A stretch of 64,000 bases of DNA from JAPWJZ01 sp964575605 (GCA_964575605.1 CAZNRN010000012.1:37129-101128), one strand, 5' to 3'. Counted from the stretch's first letter, positions 24,261 through 33,286 are shown. Made by a program: numbers and translations. Notes: a model not told the origin generated them from the letters alone.

Positions 24261-26600
24261 TTATCCGCGCTTGCGTTTCAGCCGCGCGACTTTCGCTTTG
24301 GGTTTCTTGACCGCGGTTTTCTCCAGCGCCTGCGCCTGCGCACAAGCGTAGGCAGCCGCGTTCACGATGCCGCGCGATGTCACGCTCGGGATCAGGATAT
24401 GCACCGGGCGTTTTGCGCCCAGCAGCAGCGGGCCGACAGTAATGCCCTCGCACAACACTTTCATCATGTGGAAAGTGATGTTGGCGGCGTCGATATTGGG
24501 CATGATTAGCAGGTTCGCCTGCCCTTTCAATTCGGACTGGGGCAGCATAAGGCCGCGGATGCTTTCGTCTAGTGCCGCAGAGCCTGTCATCTCGCCTTCC
24601 ACCTCGAGATGCGGCGCCCGCTCCTTGATAAGCTCGGTCGCCAGGCGCATCTTGGTTGTATCGGCGCGGTCGATACTGCCGAAATCTGAATGCGAGAGCA
24701 GCGCGATTTTCGGCTGGATGCCGAAGCGCTTGACCTCTTCCGCCGCCATGATCGCCATGTCGCACAACTGCTCGGCCGTGGGGTCGGGGTTGACGAAGGC
24801 GTCACAGATAAAGAACGTGCCCTTGTTCAGGACCATCACGTTAAAGGCTGCATAGGTCGAATTGCCCTCGGCGTGGCCAATCACATCGGTCACATAACGG
24901 AAATGCCTGTCGTAGCGGCCGATTGTGCCACAGATCATTGCATCCGCATCTTCCTTATGCACCATCAGCGCGGCAATCGCGGTATTGCGTGTGCGCACTG
25001 CCTGCTTGGCAATCGCGGGCGTGATGCCCTTGCGGCCCAGCAGCTTGTGATAGGTCATCCAGTAATCGTTATAACGCGGGTCACTGTCGGGGTTGACCAG
25101 TTCGTAATCGCGGCCCTTTTGCAGGCGCAGGCCCAGTTTCTTAATACGATGCGTAATCACCTGTTCGCGGCCGATCAGGATGGGGCGGGCGATGCCTTCT
25201 TCTACAATGGTTTGTGCGGCATGCAGGACGCGCACTTCCTCACCCTCGGCGAAGGCGATGCGCTTCGGGTCGGCGGCGGCGCGGTCGTAAATCGGGCGCA
25301 TCAATTGGCCGGATTTAAAGACGTATTTCAGCAGGCTTTCTTCATAGGCCTCGAAATCCTTGATTGGTCGCACAGCGACGCCGCTGTCCATCGCCGCCTT
25401 GGCGACGGCAGGGGGGATTTTCAAAATCAGGCGCGTGTCGAAAGGCTTGGGGATCAGGTATTCAGGACCGAAGCTTAAGGGCTCGTCGCCATAAACGGCA
25501 GCGACCTCGGCGGGCGCCTGCTCATGCGCCAGCTCGGCAATGGCCTTGACGCAGGCCAGTTTCATTTCCTCGTTGATGGTCGTCGCCCCCACGTCCAGCG
25601 CCCCCCTGAACATGAAGGGAAAGCAAAGCGCATTATTGACCTGGTTCACGTAGTCGGAACGGCCCGTGCAAATAATGGCGTCCGGACGCGCAGCGCGCGC
25701 TTCCTCCGGCATAATCTCGGGTGTCGGGTTGGCAAGCGTCATCAGGAGAGGCGCATCCGCCATGGATTTCACCATGGCCTTGTCCAGCACGCCCGGGGCG
25801 GAAAGGCCGAGGAAGACATCCGCGCCTTTGATAGCTTCCTTCAGCGTGCGGAAGGGGGTGTCGACGGCGAACTGCTTCTTCACCTCGTCCATATGCTCGT
25901 TGCGGCCTTTCCAGACCACGCCCGCGCGGTCGGTCAGGATAATGTTCTTCTTGGGCAGGCCCAGCGCCACCAGCAGGTTGACGCAGGCCATGGCCGAGGC
26001 GCCAGCACCCGAGGTTACCAGCTTCACGTCTTTCAACTTGCGGCCAGCATATCTCACCCAGTTGGTGAAGGCGGCGCCGACGATGATGGCCGTGCCGTGC
26101 TGGTCGTCATGGAAGACCGGGATCTTCATGCGCTCTTTCAGGCGCTTTTCGATCTCGAAGCATTCCGGGGCTTTGATGTCCTCGAGGTTGATGCCGCCGA
26201 AGCTGGGCTCCAGCGAGGCGATGATGTCGACGATTTTGTCGATATTCTTCTCGTCGATTTCGAGGTCGATGGCGTCGATGCCTGCAAACTTCTTGAACAG
26301 GACGGCCTTGCCCTCCATCACTGGCTTAGAGGCAAGGGGGCCGATATCGCCCAGACCCAGCACGGCTGTGCCGTTGGTGATGACCGCGACCAGGTTGCCG
26401 CGGGCGGTGTATTCGGAAGCCGTTTTCGGGTCGGCCGCAATCTCTTCGCAGGGTGCGGCGACGCCGGGCGAATAGGCGAGCGCGAGGTCGCGCTGCGTAG
26501 CCATCGCCTTGGTCGGTGTAATGGTGATTTTCCCGGGCCCGTTCGGGTTGCGGTGATATTCAAGGGCGGCTTCGTACAAAGCGTCTTTTTTGAGTGCCAT
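24261..26600 (-). CDS. maeB: NADP-type malic enzyme fused to phosphotransacetylase domain
   Basis: Protein of 779 residues. Residues 1-430 form the malic enzyme: SPGVAAPCEEIAADP, DDQHGTAIIVGAAFTNW and the dinucleotide-binding GAGASAMACVNLL. Residues 440-760 form a phosphate acetyl/butyryltransferase-like domain, which in MaeB proteins is regulatory rather than catalytic. The enzyme converts malate to pyruvate and CO2 and makes NADPH. Length is typical of MaeB. It lies upstream of mgtE in the same direction. Confidence 0.95.
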   Translation of the reverse strand: MALKKDALYEAALEYHRNPNGPGKITITPTKAMATQRDLALAYSPGVAAPCEEIAADPKTASEYTARGNLVAVITNGTAVLGLGDIGPLASKPVMEGKAVLFKKFAGIDAIDLEIDEKNIDKIVDIIASLEPSFGGINLEDIKAPECFEIEKRLKERMKIPVFHDDQHGTAIIVGAAFTNWVRYAGRKLKDVKLVTSGAGASAMACVNLLVALGLPKKNIILTDRAGVVWKGRNEHMDEVKKQFAVDTPFRTLKEAIKGADVFLGLSAPGVLDKAMVKSMADAPLLMTLANPTPEIMPEEARAARPDAIICTGRSDYVNQVNNALCFPFMFRGALDVGATTINEEMKLACVKAIAELAHEQAPAEVAAVYGDEPLSFGPEYLIPKPFDTRLILKIPPAVAKAAMDSGVAVRPIKDFEAYEESLLKYVFKSGQLMRPIYDRAAADPKRIAFAEGEEVRVLHAAQTIVEEGIARPILIGREQVITHRIKKLGLRLQKGRDYELVNPDSDPRYNDYWMTYHKLLGRKGITPAIAKQAVRTRNTAIAALMVHKEDADAMICGTIGRYDRHFRYVTDVIGHAEGNSTYAAFNVMVLNKGTFFICDAFVNPDPTAEQLCDMAIMAAEEVKRFGIQPKIALLSHSDFGSIDRADTTKMRLATELIKERAPHLEVEGEMTGSAALDESIRGLMLPQSELKGQANLLIMPNIDAANITFHMMKVLCEGITVGPLLLGAKRPVHILIPSVTSRGIVNAAAYACAQAQALEKTAVKKPKAKVARLKRKRG

Positions 26601-26770
26601 AGTTCAAGCTCCTGCCGGCAGAAAAAACGGATGAGGGGTCAGGCTGCGCTGCAGCCGCCCATATGGGGAAAAGGGTACCATGGTTCTGATAAGAAAAGGA
26701 TTTTAAAGTTAGGGAACGATAGCCCACCCCTTGTCCATCCCGCCTTCGGCTGCGAAGCAGCTTAGGGGGA

Positions 26771-26855
26771 TGGTGCGGTCGAAAAGACTCGAACTTTCAC
26801 GGGTCGCCCCGCTACCACCTCAAGGTAGTGCGTCTACCAATTCCGCCACGACCGC
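26771..26855 (-). tRNA. tRNA-Leu (GAG)
   Basis: 85 nt including an encoded CCA. The acceptor stem GCGGTCG / CGACCGC, anticodon arm CTACC-TTGAGGT-GGTAG (anticodon GAG), an extended class II variable arm and the TTCGAGT T-loop are all visible on the minus strand. Confidence 0.95.
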
Positions 26856-26889
26856 AACGGGGTAGTCTAAGTTACCGTATTCCAATACC

Positions 26890-26918
26890 AGATTGGGTTT
26901 GGCAGTGCAAGTGTCAAG
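26890..26918 (-). promoter_or_regulatory. Candidate promoter for tRNA-Leu
   Basis: On the minus strand a perfect -35 TTGACA (26918-26913), 17 bp spacer and a weak -10 AATCTG (26895-26890), placing the start about 30 nt before the tRNA. Confidence 0.4.
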
Positions 26919-26942
26919 TAAACCCCTTTAAAATCGGCTTTT

Positions 26943-27467
26943 TCAGTTTGGTTTGGGGTTTTTCGGTTTGACCGCGGGCTGCGCCACAGGGTCTTTCTTG
27001 GGCTTGGGCTCCATGATCTCGCCTTTCTTTTCAGTGCGGGAGAAGAAGAGGTCGTCCAACCCCTCGCGGAACTGCTGCGGCAGCAGGCGGTAGGCTGCCA
27101 TGTAATGGTGCTTGGGCTCTTCCTTCGCGGTGCTGCCGTCATATTTCAACAGCGCCTCTTCCATATCGCGCAGGATGAGGAATGCGTTGTCGAAGTTCAG
27201 CTTGAAATCACCGCCTTTTTCAGGCGTCTGGCCGGTGTGCTTGGTGGCGGCGGCCTGATAGGCGCGGCTGACCGTCTGCAGGCCCGATGTCATCTGGCGC
27301 AGGTTGTGTTTGCTGGTGATTGTCCAGTAGCCGTCCTTGCCGCGCGCCGCGGTGAACTGCACGTGCTTATCCGTGCCCTCCAGCTGGGGGATGGGCAGCT
27401 TGCGGGTGACCATGGTGTCGACCTGGTCGAAGGAATCGGCAGCCTTGTTGAATATCTTTCTCAGCAT
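26943..27467 (-). CDS. Protein of unknown function
   Basis: Protein of 174 residues, not recognised. Residues 1-140 look like a soluble, largely helical domain (NFDNAFLILRDMEEALLKYD). The last 30 residues are Lys/Pro-rich and low complexity (EPKPKKDPVAQPAVKPK). No signal peptide. It stands alone between tRNA-Leu and lipB. A perfect palindrome lies just upstream of its start, next to a TATAAT on its strand. Confidence 0.7.
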   Translation of the reverse strand: MLRKIFNKAADSFDQVDTMVTRKLPIPQLEGTDKHVQFTAARGKDGYWTITSKHNLRQMTSGLQTVSRAYQAAATKHTGQTPEKGGDFKLNFDNAFLILRDMEEALLKYDGSTAKEEPKHHYMAAYRLLPQQFREGLDDLFFSRTEKKGEIMEPKPKKDPVAQPAVKPKNPKPN

Positions 27468-27482
27468 GGTAATGCCTTTTCT

Positions 27483-27511
27483 TTACAGAATCCTGTAATT
27501 TTCATTATAAA
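27483..27511 (-). promoter_or_regulatory. TATAAT box with adjacent palindrome
   Basis: On the minus strand TATAAT at 27511-27506 is followed by the perfect inverted repeat TTACAG-AATC-CTGTAA (plus-strand reading, 27483-27498), which would cover the transcription start. It resembles a repressor operator, but a leader hairpin is equally possible. Confidence 0.4.
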
Positions 27512-27635
27512 CAAGCGCTTAGTGTAGAATTTTTTCTAGATATATGAGTCCGATATGTCAAGGGGGGCTTTTCATCCACAGGGTATTCGATTATGTTATG
27601 CGAATTCTTTAGACATATTTGGAAAGCAAAAATTT

Positions 27636-28346
27636 ATGGCTCTCGCGCAAAAAGCGGCGCCCAAACCTGCCGCTAAACAAACCAGCGTCAAAACCTCCCG
27701 CGGCCCAAAGCGTCCCGACTGGCACGTCGAGGACCGCCCCGTCGCCTACGAACGTGCGCTTGCTTTCATGGAAGCCAAGGTCGGCATGATCCGCGACAAG
27801 GCGGACAATGATTACGTCTGGCTGCTCGAACATCCGCCGGTCTATACCGCGGGCACCAGCGCCGACCCCAAAGACCTCATCAACCCGCGCTTCCCCGTTC
27901 ATGCGGCGGGCAGGGGCGGGCAATATACCTACCACGGCCCCGGCCAGCGCATCGCCTATGTGATGCTGGATCTGCACAAGCGCGAACCCGACCTGAAAAA
28001 ATACATCCATTCCCTCGAGGAATGGGCGATCGAGACCCTGAAGGTTTTCGACGTCAGGGGAGAGCGCCGCGAAGGACGCGTCGGCATCTGGGTCGACATG
28101 AAGGACTATGGCCGCAAAAAAGGCACCGAAGCCAAGATCGGCGCAATCGGCGTGCGCGTGAAAAAATGGGTCACCTACCACGGCCTGTCGCTGAACGTGA
28201 ACCCCGACCTCGGCCATTATAACGGCATTGTGCCCTGCGGCATCCAGCAGCACGGCGTCACCTCGCTGGCCGACCTCGGCATCAAGACGACGATGGGCGA
28301 TGTCGACCGCGCGCTTAAATCCAGCTGGGAAAAAGTCTTCGGCTAA
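27636..28346 (+). CDS. lipB: Octanoyltransferase
   Basis: Enzyme of 236 residues that moves octanoyl from acyl carrier protein to lipoyl domains, the first step of lipoate synthesis. Seen: LLEHPPVYTAGTSA, the substrate loop GRGGQYTYHGPGQ, the catalytic Lys in EAKIGAIGVRV and the active Cys in GIVPCGIQQHGVTS. The ATG at 27636 follows GGAAAG; an upstream extension from 27555 has no support. The first 30 residues (Ala/Lys/Pro-rich) are an extra N-terminal tail compared with the usual enzyme. lipA is not in this window. Confidence 0.95.
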   Translation: MALAQKAAPKPAAKQTSVKTSRGPKRPDWHVEDRPVAYERALAFMEAKVGMIRDKADNDYVWLLEHPPVYTAGTSADPKDLINPRFPVHAAGRGGQYTYHGPGQRIAYVMLDLHKREPDLKKYIHSLEEWAIETLKVFDVRGERREGRVGIWVDMKDYGRKKGTEAKIGAIGVRVKKWVTYHGLSLNVNPDLGHYNGIVPCGIQQHGVTSLADLGIKTTMGDVDRALKSSWEKVFG

Positions 28347-29441
28347 TCACTCTGCGTTCAGCAGCACGATGTCCCCCGGCGATTTCGCCTTGGGATTGTT
28401 TTCGACGTAGGCTACCAGTTGCTTGCCGTCAGGACTCCACGAAACATCGGCTGCTACGATATGGCCGGGCAGGTGCTGCGCAGCACCCCTGTCGTTGAAC
28501 CAGCTAAAGCGTTTTTTGTCCGTACCGTCGGCGTTCATCGTCCAGTAATCCGTGCGCACCAGCAAGCCATTGGCGCGGTTTTTCTGCGATACGCCGGCGC
28601 TGGACATCCAGATGATTTTCGAGCCGTCAGGCGACATCTGGGCGTGTTCGTCCCACTCGCCCTCTTTTTCATCCGTCAGCGCTTCCAGTTTCTGGTCGGC
28701 GAAGCTATATTTATAAATATCGAAACCTTTGTCGTCGTTGCCGAACTTCATGCCGGTGAACAAAAGGCTTGCGCCGTCAGGCGTGAAGCTATGCGTTTCA
28801 TAGAACTGCAGCTTGCCGGGCGTCAGCGTCTCGATATTAGAGAGTTTCGGCTTGTTGTTATCGAAGCTGAAGGCCGCGCGCTTGATAACCCAGGTACCGG
28901 TGGGTGAGGGCTTCGGGCTCGTCAGTTCCGCCCAGACCAGCCAGTTGCCGTCGGGCGAGAAATGCGCATGCAAGACGCCCTTCCCCTTGCCAAGGTCGGT
29001 CATGCGCCAGGCACGCGCGCCATCAGACGTCATGATCCAGATGTTGTTGTTCACGCCAGCACCAGGGTTGGTATAGAGCTTGTAGATGCCGCCCCAGAAA
29101 GGCTGCGGGATGCGTTCATCCAGCGACTGGAAAACAATAAATTTGCCGGACGGATGCCAGGCGGGGTTGCCGTTATGCAGCGACGGATAATCCTTGCCGC
29201 AGGTCAGGCACTTCTTCTCCGAGCCGGCCGGCTTCATGGTCCAGACGTCGAACCATTCATCGTCGCCCTGTTGATCGAAAGCGATCAGGCCATCGGGGCC
29301 CCAGTCGACGCGGCCGCCTTTTCCCTTCACCAACATTGTCGCGGGCTTCGGCTGCGGTGCAGCAGCTTCTTCGGCCATTGCGGGAGATGCCAGCAACAGC
29401 GCGGCGCAAAGAATCGTGGAAATTTTCGTGAATACGGACAT
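28347..29441 (-). CDS. Periplasmic PD40 beta-propeller protein (TolB-like)
   Basis: Protein of 364 residues with a signal peptide ending SPAMA and several PD40/WD40-like blades (HPSGKFIVFQS, SPDGNWLVWAE, SPDGSKIIWMSS, SPDGKQLVAYVE). Such propellers occur in TolB and in prolyl peptidases, but no peptidase domain follows, so it is likely a binding protein. A CxxC pair (KKCLTCGKD) near residue 78 could form a disulfide or bind metal. It converges with lipB; the gap is zero. Confidence 0.8.
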   Translation of the reverse strand: MSVFTKISTILCAALLLASPAMAEEAAAPQPKPATMLVKGKGGRVDWGPDGLIAFDQQGDDEWFDVWTMKPAGSEKKCLTCGKDYPSLHNGNPAWHPSGKFIVFQSLDERIPQPFWGGIYKLYTNPGAGVNNNIWIMTSDGARAWRMTDLGKGKGVLHAHFSPDGNWLVWAELTSPKPSPTGTWVIKRAAFSFDNNKPKLSNIETLTPGKLQFYETHSFTPDGASLLFTGMKFGNDDKGFDIYKYSFADQKLEALTDEKEGEWDEHAQMSPDGSKIIWMSSAGVSQKNRANGLLVRTDYWTMNADGTDKKRFSWFNDRGAAQHLPGHIVAADVSWSPDGKQLVAYVENNPKAKSPGDIVLLNAE

Positions 29442-29742
29442 TGGCTGCCTCCCCTGACCGTGGATGAACCCGGCAGTATCCTAGCAGCGTAAAACTAAAA
29501 GGTTTATCCCTCGTGTGGCGCGAATCGATCAAGGACGGACAGGACACGGGCATCTCAATGCCAAACCATCTTTACATAATCTGAAAACAAAAAAACAATT
29601 GATACGGGGAGGGGCCAAATGCTGCGCTGCTTCAGGTATCTAAGCCCCGATTTTCCCGAAGAAAAGATTGCTATCCGAAAATTTCGTGATATGTTGCGCA
29701 TAAGATCAAAAAACATACTCATATGTTACGGGAGTACAGTAT
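29442..29742. other. Intergenic region between PD40 gene and HNH-like gene
   Basis: About 300 bp without a convincing gene; it must hold promoters for both divergent genes. The short ORF at 29619-29801 overlaps the HNH-like gene and looks spurious. A candidate promoter with a palindromic spacer is listed separately. An AACATA/TATGTT hairpin (29711-29726) sits just before the ribosome site of the next gene. Confidence 0.5.
29668..29695 (+). promoter_or_regulatory. Candidate promoter of the HNH-like gene, with palindrome
   Basis: TTGCTA at 29668-29673, 16 bp spacer and TATGTT at 29690-29695. The spacer contains the perfect palindrome CGAAAATTTCG (29676-29686), a possible operator. Confidence 0.35.
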
Positions 29743-31137
29743 TTGGCGAAACGCGTTTCCGCCGATACTATCACCGGGATCACGGCAGATCCGTCCAATA
29801 ACGGGTCGACGAACCCGACTCCGCCAGCCCCCACATATGACGAGCTTCTTGTAAAAATACGCACTCGTCTTGCCAAGATCATCGTCGCCGCCGAAGCGTC
29901 GCTTGATGCCGCCGACCCTGAAAACGAGCGCGATATTGCAAACCGTCAGGCCAATCTCGCGCAGGCGAAAGAAAACCAGCAGACTTTCGAAAAGATGCTG
30001 AAGAACGTGCCCACCGGTTTCCAGCTGGTGCCTACCTATTATTCACGTATCACCAAGGACGAAAACGAAAAGGTGCGCGAGGAATACTCCTTCAAGGTGC
30101 GCCCGAAATTCATCAAATACCTCGGCGACAATCATGCCGCTGAACTGAAAGCGCTTGGCGTCTCCGATGCAGGCTTGCGCCGCATGAAAAACGGTCTGGA
30201 CCCTGTCGATGACAAAGGCAACCTGTTCAACTTCAGCGTCGACCATATCATCGAGCGCGCAGGCTCCGGCAAGCTTGGCACCACCAAGGCCGTCGATCCC
30301 GACCTGCCGGGCACCGAGCCCGTTTACCAGGTGAACCATATCGGCAACTTCATCCTGCTGACCGAGAAGGTCCACGAATTTAAAAACATCCTGAACGATC
30401 TGCAGAACGCCAGCGAAATGCCCTACGGCAAGGGTAAATGGATCCTGATGATGGCGCCGGTGCGCGATGCGTCGTTCCCCGGTTTCGTCTGCCCGCCGCA
30501 ACCGAAAACCAGCGGCCTCGACGGCGTCGGCACGCATCCGCAATCGCTCAAGCACAATGAATTCGTCGTCGCGACCGCGCTTACCGACCTCGAGCAATTC
30601 AAGAACACCGGCAACATGCGCCAGGTCGTGCGCGGCCTGATCGCACAGGCCGGCAACAAACCTGTCGCGGAAGCAGCCGAAGCTGAAGCCGCGCAGAAAA
30701 AACCGGGCGCGCTGCGCCGCGCCTTCGCAGGCGCACTCGCCGCCGATGCGAAAGCCTCCGCACTGGTCGAGGATTTCATCAAGCCCGCGCTGACAGATGT
30801 CACGCAAAGCGTCACGGCGCTCTATGACGATGTCCAGAAGAACATCAACACGCCCAAGGGCCGTTTCGATTTCTGGGAGTTCACGCGTTTCTTCCGCAGC
30901 CAGCAGATGAAAGACCTGCGTGCCGATGTCGAGGCGCTGCCTTTCGAGGAAGCCTCCGACCTGCACCGCAAGTTCAACAAGCTGGCCGCGAACATGAACG
31001 CGATGGCCGACAAGCTCGACGCCGAATCGAAGGCGCGCAAGGCGGCCGACCCCCATCCGGTCAATGATAACGCCGGCAAAAAACCGTTCCGCCAGAACGG
31101 GCCCCGCAAACCGGGCCAGCGCTTCAATAACGGCTGA
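29743..31137 (+). CDS. HNH-like (beta-beta-alpha metal) protein of unknown role
   Basis: Protein of 464 residues starting at TTG (GGGAG about 8 bp upstream). No signal peptide. Residues 160-216 look like an HNH/colicin-type nuclease core: SVDHIIERAGSGKLG (Asp167-His168), then NHIGNFILLTEKVHEFKN with Asn202, His211 and Asn215 in the places of the usual N, H and H/N. The N-terminal 80 residues are disordered then helical; the C-terminal 200 residues are helical and Ala/Lys-rich, ending in a basic Pro/Gly/Asn-rich tail. No immunity, methylase or transport partner is adjacent. Nuclease activity is inferred only. Confidence 0.65.
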   Translation: MAKRVSADTITGITADPSNNGSTNPTPPAPTYDELLVKIRTRLAKIIVAAEASLDAADPENERDIANRQANLAQAKENQQTFEKMLKNVPTGFQLVPTYYSRITKDENEKVREEYSFKVRPKFIKYLGDNHAAELKALGVSDAGLRRMKNGLDPVDDKGNLFNFSVDHIIERAGSGKLGTTKAVDPDLPGTEPVYQVNHIGNFILLTEKVHEFKNILNDLQNASEMPYGKGKWILMMAPVRDASFPGFVCPPQPKTSGLDGVGTHPQSLKHNEFVVATALTDLEQFKNTGNMRQVVRGLIAQAGNKPVAEAAEAEAAQKKPGALRRAFAGALAADAKASALVEDFIKPALTDVTQSVTALYDDVQKNINTPKGRFDFWEFTRFFRSQQMKDLRADVEALPFEEASDLHRKFNKLAANMNAMADKLDAESKARKAADPHPVNDNAGKKPFRQNGPRKPGQRFNNG

Positions 31138-31189
31138 GACGGCTTTTTCCGCGATTTAGCAGGCATCTGCGCCTGTGCCTTAAAAGACA

Positions 31190-31212
31190 CGAATTATGTT
31201 AAACATAATTCG
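31190..31212. promoter_or_regulatory. Perfect palindrome upstream of UDP-sugar dehydrogenase
   Basis: CGAATTATGT-TAA-ACATAATTCG: 10 bp arms with a 3 bp centre, 67 bp before the ATG at 31279. There is no T run, so a terminator is unlikely. A TAATAT box occurs about 20 bp downstream (near 31232), so an operator position is plausible. Confidence 0.5.
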
Positions 31213-31278
31213 ATGTTTGCGGCAAAGCGCCTAATATGTTAATAAATATCCGGTTTTATCCCAAGGGGAATCCCGCAA

Positions 31279-32652
31279 ATGACAGCCCTGAAACAATCCG
31301 CTGCCCCGCAGCCCGCCGCTCGCCTGGACGTCGACGCCCTCTGCCGTAAATTTGTCGAGCGCAAGGCGCGTATCGGCGTGGTCGGCCTTGGCTATGTCGG
31401 CCTGCCGCTCGCTTGCGCGATTTGCCACGCCGGTTTCCAGGCCGTGGGCTTCGATATCGATGACGGCAAAATCAGCAAACTGCGCGAAGGCCAGTCCTAC
31501 ATCGGTAACATCCACAACGATAAAGTTTCGGAATTCGTAAAGGACCGCAAGCTGGTGCCGACGTCCGATTTCAGCGTGCTGAAAGACGTCGATGCCGTGC
31601 TGCTCTGCGTACCGACGCCACTCAACAAAAACCGCGAACCGGACATGACCTATGTGGAGCGCACGGCCGAAACCGTCGCGCAGTACCTGCGCCCGGGCCA
31701 GCTGATCGTGCTGGAATCGACAACCTATCCCGGCACCACGCGCGACCTGATGCGCCCTATCCTCGAAAAAGCGACCGGCCTGAAATCGGGCGTCGACTTC
31801 TTCCTCGCCTTCTCGCCAGAACGCGAAGATCCGGGCAATGCGAAATATCACACCGCTGTTATCCCGAAAGTCGTCGGCGGCGACGGCGCGGACGCGCTGA
31901 AGCTTGCTCAGACCATGTACGACCAGTTCCTGTCGAAAACCGTCGCCGTGTCTTCAGCGGAAACGGCAGAGGCAGTAAAGCTGACCGAAAACGTTTTCCG
32001 CGCGGTGAACATTGCGCTGGTGAACGAGCTGAAAGTTATTTACGACGCGATGGGTATCGATATCTGGGAAGTTATCGACGCCGCGAAAACGAAGCCCTTC
32101 GGCTATATGCCCTTCTATCCGGGCCCCGGCCTTGGCGGGCATTGCATTCCGATCGACCCCTTCTACTTGACCTGGAAGGCGCGCGAGCATGGCATCACCA
32201 CGCGCTTCATCGAGCTTGCGGGTGAGATCAATATCTCGATGCCGCGCTTCGTCGTGAACCGCCTTTCGGAAGCGATGGACACGCGTTTCGCCCGCCCGCT
32301 GAACGGCGCGAAAATCCTCGTGCTCGGCATGGCGTATAAAAAGAACGTGGCCGATATCCGCGAAAGCCCCGCCTTTGCGGTGCTCGAGTTGTTGCAATCG
32401 CGCAAGGCCGAAGTTTCCTTCCACGACCCCTATGTCGATATCGTACCGCCTACCCGCGAACACGCAGCCTTCAACGGCATGAAATCGGTCGCATTGACGC
32501 CCGAAACCGTTGCGGCGCAGGACGCTGTCATCATCGTGACCGACCACGACAACGTGGATTATGGCATGGTGGCGAAAGAGGCGAAGCTTGTCGTTGATAC
32601 GCGTAATGCTCTCGCTGCCATCGGGTTCCGCGACAATATTGTAAAGGCCTAG
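31279..32652 (+). CDS. UDP-N-acetylhexosamine 6-dehydrogenase family
   Basis: NAD-dependent UDP-sugar dehydrogenase of 457 residues, making a UDP-hexuronic acid for surface polysaccharide. Seen: the Rossmann motif GVVGLGYVGLPLA, the substrate helix KLTENVFRAVNIALVNELK and the catalytic Cys in GLGGHCIPIDPFYLTW. The sequence is closer to the WbpA/TviB UDP-GlcNAc class than to UDP-glucose dehydrogenases, judged by the spacing and FRAVNIALVNELK. No other polysaccharide gene is adjacent. A palindrome lies upstream. Confidence 0.88.
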   Translation: MTALKQSAAPQPAARLDVDALCRKFVERKARIGVVGLGYVGLPLACAICHAGFQAVGFDIDDGKISKLREGQSYIGNIHNDKVSEFVKDRKLVPTSDFSVLKDVDAVLLCVPTPLNKNREPDMTYVERTAETVAQYLRPGQLIVLESTTYPGTTRDLMRPILEKATGLKSGVDFFLAFSPEREDPGNAKYHTAVIPKVVGGDGADALKLAQTMYDQFLSKTVAVSSAETAEAVKLTENVFRAVNIALVNELKVIYDAMGIDIWEVIDAAKTKPFGYMPFYPGPGLGGHCIPIDPFYLTWKAREHGITTRFIELAGEINISMPRFVVNRLSEAMDTRFARPLNGAKILVLGMAYKKNVADIRESPAFAVLELLQSRKAEVSFHDPYVDIVPPTREHAAFNGMKSVALTPETVAAQDAVIIVTDHDNVDYGMVAKEAKLVVDTRNALAAIGFRDNIVKA

Positions 32653-32737
32653 AGCTTAAGCCTTTCACGGCTCTTCTATTTCCCGCAGGCCTTCGCTAGA
32701 CTACATCCGGTTGAAACGCTGGATGGGGAATTTCATA

Positions 32738-33262
32738 ATGTTTGGATTTGGCGGCAAAAAAGGTGGTCCTCCGCGCGTTGGCGCCAAGGAAAAAATCATG
32801 AAGGCCCAGATGATGCACCGGGGCCGCCTGTCCGAAAACATCAAGGGCAAGAGCGAAGGCGAAAATAATTTCGGCCCTGTCGTCGTCCTTATTTATATAC
32901 TTTCGGTGGCGCTTGCTTTCGTATTGATGATGGGTGCCTTCAAGGCGACCGGGCTTAACATCCATACCGGCCTGCCGGGCTTTGACCGCATCATGTTCGC
33001 CGGCGGGGTGCCGAGCCTCCTGGGTGTGCCCAGTCAGGACATGATCCTGGTCCCTATCCTGCGCGGCACAATGTATTTTATCTTGGGTGGCGTCCTGCCG
33101 TTCATGACGCTCCTCTGGATCCGCGCGATCGACAAGCCCAATATGAACCCCTTTATCGCCGTGTGGGGTGTATCGATCGGCCTGCCGCTGGTGTTCTTTT
33201 TCTGCAGCGACTTCCTCGGGCCGTTACTGGGCGAAGTTTTTGACATCATGGCACCGTCTTAA
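32738..33262 (+). CDS. Inner-membrane protein of unknown function
   Basis: Protein of 174 residues with a cytoplasmic basic N-terminus (about residues 1-45) and three predicted transmembrane helices (VVVLIYILSVALAFVLMM; MYFILGGVLPFMTLLWI; FIAVWGVSIGLPLVFFF). The ATG at 32738 follows GGATGGGG; earlier Met codons at 32711 and 32723 are possible. Not recognised. It is 24 bp upstream of terC on the same strand and probably co-transcribed. Confidence 0.7.
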   Translation: MFGFGGKKGGPPRVGAKEKIMKAQMMHRGRLSENIKGKSEGENNFGPVVVLIYILSVALAFVLMMGAFKATGLNIHTGLPGFDRIMFAGGVPSLLGVPSQDMILVPILRGTMYFILGGVLPFMTLLWIRAIDKPNMNPFIAVWGVSIGLPLVFFFCSDFLGPLLGEVFDIMAPS

Positions 33263-33286
33263 CGCGAATAAGGGCAGCATATAATC

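Noticed and set aside
26736..26774. Structured repeat-like element beside tRNA-Leu
   Set aside because: CCATCCC/GGGATGG and GCTGC/GCAGC pair, but the right arm includes the tRNA CCA end and no second copy was found in the window, so it is more likely trailer sequence.
29619..29801. 60-residue ORF ahead of the HNH-like gene
   Set aside because: It overlaps the next gene out of frame and lacks a ribosome site and protein-like sequence.
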